A stretch of DNA of 64,000 nucleotides from Peristeroidobacter soli. GTDB lineage: Bacteria; Pseudomonadota; Gammaproteobacteria; Steroidobacterales; Steroidobacteraceae. The first letter of the stretch is position 1. The number at the start of each line of letters is the position of its first letter. Of this stretch, positions 57,081-64,000 are shown piece by piece. Location: positions 99,718 to 163,717 of the forward strand of contig NZ_RYEV01000004.1 of the NCBI RefSeq assembly GCF_004138485.1, written 5' to 3'. The notes beneath the pieces are model-generated. The model did not search any database and was not told the DNA's origin. It was given only the letters and a program-made list of their open reading frames with translations. Made by a program: the position numbers and the translations under genes.

Positions 57081-59789
57081 CTACCAGCGCTTGGTGAAAC
57101 GTGCGGAGATGAAGCGCCCGGTGGCATCGGCGTTGAACACGTCGTAGCCGATGTTGTAGATCGGCGTGACCGCGTGCGGCGGCTCCCGATCGGTGACGTT
57201 CATGACCGCGAGCGACACGCGCGTGCCTTCCAGGAAGGAGGACTGCGTGCGTCCGTCGAAGTTGTAAGTCAGCGTCAGATCCGCGGTGGTCCACGAGCCC
57301 ACCGGCTCATCGTTCGCGAGACTGGTGTTGACGTAGCCGTCGGCGTAGTTGAGCACCATCGTCGTGCTCAGACCGCCACGGAGCCACGTGCCCATCAGGC
57401 GCCCGCGCCAGTCGAGCGGCTGATTGAACGTATCGACCAGATTGAACGTCGCGGTATCGTGGTCGAGCGAGGTGAGAATCTCCTTCAGATGCGTCACGTT
57501 CAACTGCAGGTCGAAGGCGTCGCGTGCCAGCTCGAACTTGTATTGCACGGTGGCATCGAAGCCGGTGAGCTGAGTTCTCGCCGCGTTCTGCTGGCGCAGA
57601 TCGTAGAGATAGCGCACGCCGGTCGAGCCGATCTCCTCCCAGTCCATGAAGAACCAGCCCTCGGCGAGCCGCGCGTCGAGATAGGCGGCCGCGGCCGCAT
57701 CGTTCGCGAACTCGCTGATGAACCGGCCATAGTCCCCGCGTCGCGCCAGCGCGCCGGCATCGAACGGCGCCGACTGAATCCGGTCCGTGTAGTCGATGTC
57801 GAAATAATTCATGCTCAGCTCCAGCCCCCGCAGCGACTCGGGACGGAACGTGAATCCCACGCCGATGTTCTCCGACTGCTCGGCGGTGATCGGCAGACTG
57901 CCGTTCAGATAGAACATCGGAATCAGGCCGCCGTTGCCGCTCGGATCATCGAACATGCCCGTCGAAACCTGCGTGGGACGTCCGACCTGCGCTTTCTCGG
58001 CGACCGCCGGCGCGCGGAACGAGGTGCTGTAGCTCGCGCGGATGTCCAGGCTGTTCGTCGGCGACCACACCAGACCGACGCGCGGATTGGTGGTGCTGCC
58101 AAAGTCGGAATAATCGTCGTAGCGGCCCGCGATCGACAGATCGATGCGCTTGGCCCACGCGAGGTTCTGCGCATCGCCGACGATCGGAACATACATTTCG
58201 GCGAACGCGGCCGTGACATCGCGCTCGTCGTCGGCACGCACTTCACGCCGCACGATCGGTATCAGCCGCCAGCGCGTCGAGATCAGATCGTCCTTGCGAT
58301 ACGAGGCGCCTACCGCGAGACGCACCGGACCGGCCGGCAGATTGAACAGCGTGCCGTCGGCCTTCAGATCGGTCGACCAGGTATCGTATTCGTCGCGATA
58401 GTCCTGGATCAGCAGCGTGGTCTCGCCGGTCTGCAGATCCGAATAGGTGAAATCGCTGTTCGGCTTGACGCGCGCGATCAAGCCGTCGAGCGAGATCCGC
58501 CAGCCGCCCGGCGCGTTGTAACCCAGGCCCAGCGTCGCGCTCCACTGATTGGTGTGCGGGGTCTGCCGGTCCATGATGTCCTGCCGCGTGCTCTGCGAGA
58601 TAACCTCTTCGTACGAGTACAGAATGTTGGTGGAGAGATCGAAGTTCGCGGGCAGCCGCTGATCGAGCGTGAACAACATCGTGCCGAGCTTGCGCCGGGG
58701 CAGCAGATCCGTGCCGGGATTGCCGCCCGCCGCCAGAATGAAGTCGCGGTCCGCGACATCCAGATTGCTGCGGTGGTAGTACTCGGCGATGAACAGCGCA
58801 TTGCCGGTGTCCCAGCGTGTGCCCACCGTCTGCGAGACGCGCTGATCGTCGAACGAGCCGTCGGAGGCCGAGCCATACTCCAGCCCGCTCTCCGCGCCCT
58901 GGAAATCCTTGCGCAGGATGATGTTCACGACGCCTGCGACCGCATCGGCGCCGTAGATCGCCGAGGCGCCATCGCTCAACACCTCGATGCGCTCCACCGC
59001 CGACATGGGAATCGTGCTCACATCGACGAACTGACCCTGCGCCGAGGGCGCGACCCTGCGTCCATTGATCAACGTGAGCGTGGAGACCGAGCCGAGACCG
59101 CGCAGATTGAAGCCCGTGCCACGCGTGAGATTCTGACCATATGAGGGCGCGAGGCCGAATTCGCTCGATTCGCTCGCGCCGGAGTTGCCGCCCTTGAAGT
59201 TCATCGGCATGGCGTTCACCACCTGTTGCATGTTGGTGAAGCCGGAGCGCTCGATGTACTGACGATCCATCACCGTCACCGGCGCGGTGTCGTTGGTCAC
59301 GCCGCGAATGTGCGAGCCGGTGCTGACGACCTCTTCGAGAATGTCCTCTCGATGCACGTTCTGCGGCGCCGGCCCCTCGTTCGACTCGCCCGCGGCCGAA
59401 GTGGCCTGGGCCACGCGCAGGAATCGGGCGCGCGGCTCGTTCATCGCCGTGTCGTTCGAGATCGTCGTGACCTCGCGCGCACGTTCGTTCGGATAGATCG
59501 CCACCGTGCCCTGGTCGATGCGCTCGAAGGTGAGGCCGGTCGCGTTCAACAAGGTTTGCAACGCCTGCTCCGCGGTCATCTTGCCCGCAAGGTTCGGCGC
59601 GCTGCGCCCTTCGGCGATCTTGGTGAAGTACGAAATCTGCAACCCCGTCTGGTCGGCGAACTGGCGCAATGCGGACTGCAGCGATGCGCCCCGGATATCG
59701 AATTGATAGGTCGGCTCCGCCAGCGCCAGGTTGGTCACCAGCAGCAGAGGACCGAACATCGCGACGGCGCGCTTACCCTTCTTGCTCAT
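57081..59789 (-). CDS. TonB-dependent receptor with STN signalling domain
   Basis: 902 aa outer-membrane transducer. After the signal peptide (to LALAEPTY) an STN/secretin-N domain (FDIRGASLQSALRQFADQTG to QGTVAIYP) contacts FecR. A plug domain (ILEEVVSTGSHIRG, MQQVVNAMPMNFKGG, INGRRVAPSAQG, YGADAVAGVVNIIL) and a 22-strand barrel follow, ending in ARFTKRW. Of two adjacent ATGs (59792, 59789) the second is better spaced from GGGGAG. It belongs to the FecA-like class: substrate binding signals through FecR to the ECF sigma encoded upstream. Substrate unknown, probably a peptide-like compound. Confidence 0.94.
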   Translation of the reverse strand: MSKKGKRAVAMFGPLLLVTNLALAEPTYQFDIRGASLQSALRQFADQTGLQISYFTKIAEGRSAPNLAGKMTAEQALQTLLNATGLTFERIDQGTVAIYPNERAREVTTISNDTAMNEPRARFLRVAQATSAAGESNEGPAPQNVHREDILEEVVSTGSHIRGVTNDTAPVTVMDRQYIERSGFTNMQQVVNAMPMNFKGGNSGASESSEFGLAPSYGQNLTRGTGFNLRGLGSVSTLTLINGRRVAPSAQGQFVDVSTIPMSAVERIEVLSDGASAIYGADAVAGVVNIILRKDFQGAESGLEYGSASDGSFDDQRVSQTVGTRWDTGNALFIAEYYHRSNLDVADRDFILAAGGNPGTDLLPRRKLGTMLFTLDQRLPANFDLSTNILYSYEEVISQSTRQDIMDRQTPHTNQWSATLGLGYNAPGGWRISLDGLIARVKPNSDFTYSDLQTGETTLLIQDYRDEYDTWSTDLKADGTLFNLPAGPVRLAVGASYRKDDLISTRWRLIPIVRREVRADDERDVTAAFAEMYVPIVGDAQNLAWAKRIDLSIAGRYDDYSDFGSTTNPRVGLVWSPTNSLDIRASYSTSFRAPAVAEKAQVGRPTQVSTGMFDDPSGNGGLIPMFYLNGSLPITAEQSENIGVGFTFRPESLRGLELSMNYFDIDYTDRIQSAPFDAGALARRGDYGRFISEFANDAAAAAYLDARLAEGWFFMDWEEIGSTGVRYLYDLRQQNAARTQLTGFDATVQYKFELARDAFDLQLNVTHLKEILTSLDHDTATFNLVDTFNQPLDWRGRLMGTWLRGGLSTTMVLNYADGYVNTSLANDEPVGSWTTADLTLTYNFDGRTQSSFLEGTRVSLAVMNVTDREPPHAVTPIYNIGYDVFNADATGRFISARFTKRW

Positions 59790-59859
59790 CATGACTCCCC
59801 GTATGGCGATCGTTGTGGCCGCCTTGTGATGACATGACGGGAGAGCACGATGTTTTTGG

Positions 59860-60906
59860 CTACCGGCGCGGTGTGAGAATGATTCGATCGTCCTCGATGC
59901 GTGCCGACTCGATCACGTTGGCACGCTCGAGGAAGCGCACCAGCGCCTGCGGCTTGTCGGCATCGAACACGCCGCTCAACTGCTCGGCGGAGAGCTGCGA
60001 GTCTCGCAGCACGATCTGCGTGCGGTTGTATCGGTTGAACTCGGCGACGACCTCGGAGAGCGCCTGGCCATCGAAGATCAACCGACCCGACTTCCATGAG
60101 GTGACCGCCGCGATGTTTGCAACGGCCGATGTTTGAATGTCGGCGGCGACGATGTCGGCGCGCACGCCCGCCGACAAGCGCAGCGCCTGCGCCGGCACCT
60201 CGGCGCTCGCCGCGATGCTCGGCTGATCGAAGCGCGCGACCGCGACCTGCCCTTCGATCACGGTGACCACGGTGTCACCGTCATTTCGCCGCACGACGAA
60301 GGACGTGCCGATGGCCTGCGCGATGGCACCATCGCTCAGCACCCGAAACGGACGCGCCGGATCCTTCGCGACGTTGAAGAGCGCCTCACCACGCAACAGG
60401 CTCACGCGACGCATGTGCTCGGTCAACTCCACGCGTACCGCGGTGTCGGTGTTGAGCGCGATGGTCGAGCCGTCCTCGAGCTTGATCGTGCGCTGCTCGC
60501 CCACGCCCGTCGAATAACGGCCGGGCACGAGCGCCTGGAACGCGAACAGCGCTGCGACGGCGAACACCGCGCAGGCGGCCAGGGCCGCACCGAAACGTCG
60601 TGGCGAGCGCCGGCTCGGAGGCGCTCCGGACACCGTGGCAGCCGGCTCCAGCTCGATGACATTGCTGTCCTCAGCGGCGAGCAGGTCGGCCACGCTGACT
60701 GTTCTATCGGCATCCACCTCGCCGAGCTCGGTCCAGGTGCGCTCCATTTTCAGGTACTCGCCCAGATGCACCGGGGAGCGCTTCAACCAGGCGACGAACT
60801 CTCGCCGCTCCTTCACCGACACCTCCGGCGCGCCGAGCCGCACCAGCCATTGCGAGGCCTCATCGATGATCGCGTCCACGTTCCGGTTGGCTCGAAGCTC
60901 ATCCAT
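59860..60906 (-). CDS. FecR-type anti-sigma/signal transducer
   Basis: 348 aa. Cytoplasmic N-terminal domain (DUF4880-like: ASQWLVRLGAPEVSVKERREF in part), one TM near 115-135 (ALAACAVFAVAALFAFQAL), periplasmic FecR domain (VGEQRTIKLEDGSTIALNTD in part; RGEALFNVAKDPARPFRV), and a C-terminal STN-binding fold (ALVRFLERANVIESARIE). ATG 60906 has GGAGGAA ahead and lies 2 nt after the sigma gene stop. Couples the TonB receptor to the sigma factor. Confidence 0.94.
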   Translation of the reverse strand: MDELRANRNVDAIIDEASQWLVRLGAPEVSVKERREFVAWLKRSPVHLGEYLKMERTWTELGEVDADRTVSVADLLAAEDSNVIELEPAATVSGAPPSRRSPRRFGAALAACAVFAVAALFAFQALVPGRYSTGVGEQRTIKLEDGSTIALNTDTAVRVELTEHMRRVSLLRGEALFNVAKDPARPFRVLSDGAIAQAIGTSFVVRRNDGDTVVTVIEGQVAVARFDQPSIAASAEVPAQALRLSAGVRADIVAADIQTSAVANIAAVTSWKSGRLIFDGQALSEVVAEFNRYNRTQIVLRDSQLSAEQLSGVFDADKPQALVRFLERANVIESARIEDDRIILTPRR

Positions 60907-60908
60907 GG

Positions 60909-61445
60909 CTATTCCTCCCCTTGCGCACGGCCACGTTGCCGTTCCATCTGTTTCTGGCACGCGGCCAGTCCTTTGGCCATGTACTTCTTCACCATCGCCA
61001 CCGACAGCTTCATCTCCGCGGCGATCTCCTGATAAGTCATGCCATCGCGACGATGCATGAGCAGCACCGCCTGGCATTTGGGGCTGAGCGTCGCGAGCAC
61101 CTCGCGCAGCGCGTGCAGCCGATCCTGCTCCTCCAGCACATCGGCAGGATCGGCGAACTCCGCCACCAGCTGCTGCAACTCCTCCTCCGAGTGCTGCAGC
61201 CGGTTCCGGGCCAGCATGCGCCATTCGTGAGCGGCATGAGCCGCGAGGTGGATGACGAACGAGCGCGGATTGCGGATCAGGCCGACGTCATCCATTCGCA
61301 GCAGGCGCAAATAGACCTCCTGGGCCAGATCCTGGGCGAGATCGCCGTGCCCGAGCCGCGAGCGCAGGAAGCGCAGCAGATCGCCACCCACGGTGGCGAC
61401 CAGCTCGTGGAACCAGCGCTCGCGACGATCTTGTTCGGTCTGCAA
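60909..61445 (-). CDS. FecI-type ECF sigma factor
   Basis: About 178 aa. Region 2 (GHGDLAQDLAQEVYLRLLRM) and region 4 (LSPKCQAVLLMHRRDGMTYQEIAAEMKLSVAMVKKY, in part) with a helix-turn-helix. The start is unsettled: TTG 61445, with AGG nine bases ahead, gives family length, while the open frame runs on upstream without homology. It should transcribe the receptor operon and probably its own region. Confidence 0.9.
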   Translation of the reverse strand: MQTEQDRRERWFHELVATVGGDLLRFLRSRLGHGDLAQDLAQEVYLRLLRMDDVGLIRNPRSFVIHLAAHAAHEWRMLARNRLQHSEEELQQLVAEFADPADVLEEQDRLHALREVLATLSPKCQAVLLMHRRDGMTYQEIAAEMKLSVAMVKKYMAKGLAACQKQMERQRGRAQGEE

Positions 61446-61566
61446 AGGGCAGCGACCTGCGCTTGAGAAAAGGAAGGCACGACAATGACGGGTCGAGCCC
61501 GGCGAAAAGGCTACCCCGGTGCGAGCACGTTTCGTGCCGCACCTTTGGCCAATCGCTTTCGCGTCC

Positions 61567-62694
61567 TCAACCCCAGACCTCGCCCAGCACGCGGGCGAAA
61601 TTGCCCCCCAGCACTTTGTGGATACGCGCCTCGGAGTGGCCACGCGCCGAGAGCATCGCGCCCAGGGTCTGCAGACGCTGCGGGTGATTCAGGTCGGGGA
61701 TGAACGTGTACAGCTCCGCCGGCCGGCCCTGCTCGAAGATACCGGATTCGACCATGCTGGCGATCATCGCGCGATTGTCGGCCTCGAACTGCGGGGTGCG
61801 CGCGATCTCGTTGATGGTCGCGTCGGTGCCGATGCCGACGTGATCCTCGCCGCAGACGTTGATGGCGTGCTCGATGTGCTCGATCACGTCGATGGCCAGG
61901 GGCTGCTTCACCTTGCGCAGGTACGGCCAGAAGATGATGCCCGCGACGCCGCCACGATCGGCGAGCGCCCGGAGCACGTCGTCGGTCTGATTGCGTGGCA
62001 GATCGGTCAGCGCGGCACAACCGGTGTGGCCGAGGATCGGCGGCTTCTTGGTGGCCTTGATGGCTTCCATCGTGGTGCGCCGGCCGCCGTGCGACAGATC
62101 GACCATGATGCGACGGGCTTCCAGCGCCTCGATCATCTGATGGCCGAAGTTGCTCAGGCCCGCGTTGCCCGGCTCCGTCGCGCCGTCGCCGACGAGGTTG
62201 CGTCGGTTGTGAGTGAGCTGAATGACGCGAACGCCGCGCTGGTAGAACCCATCGATGCGGCTCAAGTCCTCGCCGATCGGTGAGGTGTCCTGGAACCCGA
62301 AGATCACTCCGACGCGCTTCTCCTTGTGCGCGCGGGCGATGTCGGCGCCGGTGCGAACCGGCAGGAACGTGTCGGGATACCGGGCGAACCGGTCTTCCCA
62401 CAGTCGGAACTGAGCCTCGCGCTTTTCGACCGCTTCCGGACCGAACCAGAACGCGCCCTGAGGCGCGATGGTGACATTGATCGCGCTCAAGCCCGTGGCG
62501 CGGATCTCGGCCAGCTCTTGTGCACTCAGCGCGTCATCGCCGTCGTTGCCGACGCCCGCCTGCAGGTCGATCGCGATAGTGTTGGCGTACGGCGCCCAGC
62601 GCAACGGCGTGTTCGCCCGGGCGAACGACGCCGGCGCCAATGCTCCCATCAGCGCCGCCGCGCCGCCCGCGACCGTGAACTCTCGTCGATTCAT
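61567..62694 (-). CDS. M19 dipeptidase-family protein, Tat-type signal, partial metal site
   Basis: 375 aa. The N-terminus NRREFTVAGGAAALMGAL is a twin-arginine-type signal. The barrel is recognisably M19 (renal/membrane dipeptidase): GFYQRGVRVIQLTHNRRNLVGD in part, MVDLSHGGRRTTMEAI and PILGHTGCAALTD. The His-x-Asp of the first strand reads IDLQAGV, and the bridging Glu position reads GFQDTSPI, so three ligands of the binuclear zinc site are replaced while the two later His remain. M19 enzymes cut dipeptides, including those with a C-terminal D-residue. ATG 62694 assumed. Confidence 0.88.
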   Translation of the reverse strand: MNRREFTVAGGAAALMGALAPASFARANTPLRWAPYANTIAIDLQAGVGNDGDDALSAQELAEIRATGLSAINVTIAPQGAFWFGPEAVEKREAQFRLWEDRFARYPDTFLPVRTGADIARAHKEKRVGVIFGFQDTSPIGEDLSRIDGFYQRGVRVIQLTHNRRNLVGDGATEPGNAGLSNFGHQMIEALEARRIMVDLSHGGRRTTMEAIKATKKPPILGHTGCAALTDLPRNQTDDVLRALADRGGVAGIIFWPYLRKVKQPLAIDVIEHIEHAINVCGEDHVGIGTDATINEIARTPQFEADNRAMIASMVESGIFEQGRPAELYTFIPDLNHPQRLQTLGAMLSARGHSEARIHKVLGGNFARVLGEVWG

Positions 62695-62737
62695 TTCCCC
62701 CATCCTCTGCGTCAGCTTCACTGACGCAGAGACGGGA

Positions 62738-63856
62738 TTACTGCGGGGAAAGAGCTACCTGCTCACCTCGTCGCTGCCACAGCTGCCACACGCCGTACGT
62801 GAGCAGCGGCAACACATAGACCGCGATCAACACATACGACAGCGTGCGATAGCCACTTGCGATCAACGCCACCAGACCGAAGCGGTCGGCGAAGAACATC
62901 GCGATGACGAGCAGCACACCGGCGCAAACGAAACGCGCACGCGCCGGCAGATCGCGGTTGAACCGAGCGCGCCACACCTGCGCGATGCGCTGATTCACCG
63001 CGTGCACGCTGCCGGTGCCGCTTTCGAGCAGTGCCGCGAAGATCATCAACTGGAACAGCCCGTGAAACAGCGGGAAGCCCAGTCGCTGCAGCATGTAATC
63101 CGACGGCAAGGCCTCCGCCGAGATCTCCGGGTAATACGCCACCATGCAGACGAAGAACAGAATCGCCGGAATCATGGCGAGCGGCCCGCACAGCGCACCG
63201 GCGATGACGGCGTCGCGATTGTTCCGCAGGTGACGCAGCACCGGCAGAATCGCGACCGCGCCCACGATGTTGTAGCCGGTGTAGGTCACCGCCGCGAACG
63301 CCCAGCCATCCGTCGGCACGTCCAGCGCGAAGTTGGCCGCGATCCGGTCGCCGAACTTGCCCAGCGCCAGGATCAGAAACAGTCCATAGACGCCGTACAG
63401 GAAGAACGACACCCACTTGAACAGCTCCTCCACCGAGGCGTTACCGAAGGCGACGAACAACGCGATGCCCAGCATCAGACACAGCGTGCCCACCAGCGGC
63501 GGCCAGCCGAACAGCGCGGCGCCGAGCGCGCCGGCGGCGGCCCCGAACACCGCCAGGATCAGCACGATCAGCAGACAGTAGGAGATCTCGAACACGACCC
63601 AGCCCCGGCCGAGCAGGTGCTTGAAGAACGTCCGATAGTCGGCGCTGTGCGTGGCCCGGGCAAACAGGAACGTCGCGATACAAATGACGCTCCAGATCAC
63701 CCCGGCGAAGATCATGCCCAGCAACCCGCCGTGCGGACCGCTCGGCAGGAAGAACTCGACCAGCTCGCGGCCGGTCGCATAGCCGCCGCCGATGACCACC
63801 GCCTTGAAGGCGAAGCCCGGCAGCAGGTAGCGTTGAAACCAGGACGAGGTTTGCAT
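62738..63856 (-). CDS. YkvI-family inner-membrane transporter
   Basis: 372 aa with about ten hydrophobic segments; matches the YkvI/COG3949 group of the amino acid-polyamine-organocation (LeuT-fold) superfamily: VVIGGGYATGRELVEFFLPSG near residue 20-40, YTGYNIVGAVAILPVLRHLRN (in part) and AALLESGTGSVHAVNQRI. Substrate not known. ATG 63856 overlaps the DUF1611 stop (TGATG), so the two are translationally coupled. Confidence 0.85.
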   Translation of the reverse strand: MQTSSWFQRYLLPGFAFKAVVIGGGYATGRELVEFFLPSGPHGGLLGMIFAGVIWSVICIATFLFARATHSADYRTFFKHLLGRGWVVFEISYCLLIVLILAVFGAAAGALGAALFGWPPLVGTLCLMLGIALFVAFGNASVEELFKWVSFFLYGVYGLFLILALGKFGDRIAANFALDVPTDGWAFAAVTYTGYNIVGAVAILPVLRHLRNNRDAVIAGALCGPLAMIPAILFFVCMVAYYPEISAEALPSDYMLQRLGFPLFHGLFQLMIFAALLESGTGSVHAVNQRIAQVWRARFNRDLPARARFVCAGVLLVIAMFFADRFGLVALIASGYRTLSYVLIAVYVLPLLTYGVWQLWQRRGEQVALSPQ

Positions 63857-64000
63857 CAGCCGTTCAAGCAATGATCGAGCAGGCGCTCGAACTCATCGCC
63901 GCCGCGGATCGGATCGGCGACCGGCAGGCCCAGTCGTTTGCTCTCCGCAGCCATCAAGGCCCGCGCCTCGCTCTCCGAGAGCTTGGAGGTGTTGAGACTC
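63856..64000 (-). CDS. DUF1611/DgcN-family protein, C-terminal end only
   Basis: 48 C-terminal codons are in the window. NTSKLSESEARALMAAESKR followed by LGLPVADPIRGGDEF is the usual ending of DUF1611 proteins (P-loop fold), a family that includes the D-glutamate-catabolism protein DgcN. Reading it as DgcN-like fits the D-residue theme of the genes that follow but rests on a short stretch. The gene is too short for firm conclusions. Confidence 0.6.
   Translation of the reverse strand, partial: SLNTSKLSESEARALMAAESKRLGLPVADPIRGGDEFERLLDHCLNG

Overview
The window is about 64 kb of GC-rich, gene-dense chromosome. Gene content points to a free-living gammaproteobacterium: ftsK-lolA-rarA-serS, trxB-aat-infA facing clpS-clpA, ppsR/ppsA back to back, orn, rsgA, DUF1249, a type II secretion block, an N-end-rule Aat and many TonB/FecIR parts. 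A Steroidobacter/Nevskiales/Xanthomonadales-like bacterium fits best, but that is inference from layout and codon use, not a database match. No insertion sequence, prophage or CRISPR array was seen. The only clearly different patch is a lower-GC segment just downstream of a tRNA-Ser(UGA) gene that holds a DUF3800 gene.

Layout. 1-13.4 kb: a 3'-truncated, divergent EF-Tu gene; an ACS-type MFS permease; an exported M55 D-aminopeptidase; a Tat-exported PhoD phosphatase; tRNA-Ser and the DUF3800 patch; a beta-helix lipoprotein; a coupled response regulator/histidine kinase/OprB-type porin operon; a PepSY membrane protein; a YccA/Bax-inhibitor-1 protein. 13.5-26 kb: housekeeping, with serS, rarA, a small VanZ-like protein, lolA and ftsK on the minus strand, then trxB, a COG3146 acyltransferase-like gene, aat and infA facing clpA/clpS. 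26.3-38.4 kb: type II secretion genes gspC-D-E-F, a small acidic protein, a UdgX-type uracil-DNA glycosylase, a receiver-adenylate cyclase, a gluzincin metallopeptidase, a Gfo/Idh/MocA oxidoreductase and three small genes. 38.5-49 kb: prc, a coiled-coil protein, DUF1249, ppsR/ppsA, orn, an M48 peptidase and rsgA. 48.9-64 kb: a PLP-dependent D-cysteine-desulfhydrase-like enzyme and an NhaC-type antiporter converge on a long minus-strand cluster: DUF1611 (cut by the window edge), YkvI transporter, M19 dipeptidase, FecI-type sigma, FecR, STN-TonB receptor, two amidohydrolases, a class-C-like serine hydrolase, a LysR DNA-binding domain with no effector domain, and a D-aminoacylase.

How the parts may work together. 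The last 13 kb reads as one scavenging system: a cell-surface-signalled TonB receptor brings in a ligand, and hydrolases typical of D-residue or N-acylated peptides process it before transport across the inner membrane. The substrate is not visible in the sequence; D-amino-acid-containing or muropeptide-like compounds are the inference. Two of its hydrolases (the second amidohydrolase and the M19 protein) lack canonical metal ligands.

The most striking single observation is at the left edge. The EF-Tu gene carries three substitutions, at E. coli positions 160, 230 and 257, that equal known resistance substitutions to three EF-Tu antibiotics (kirromycin, pulvomycin, GE2270A). This suggests an elfamycin-insensitive spare EF-Tu.
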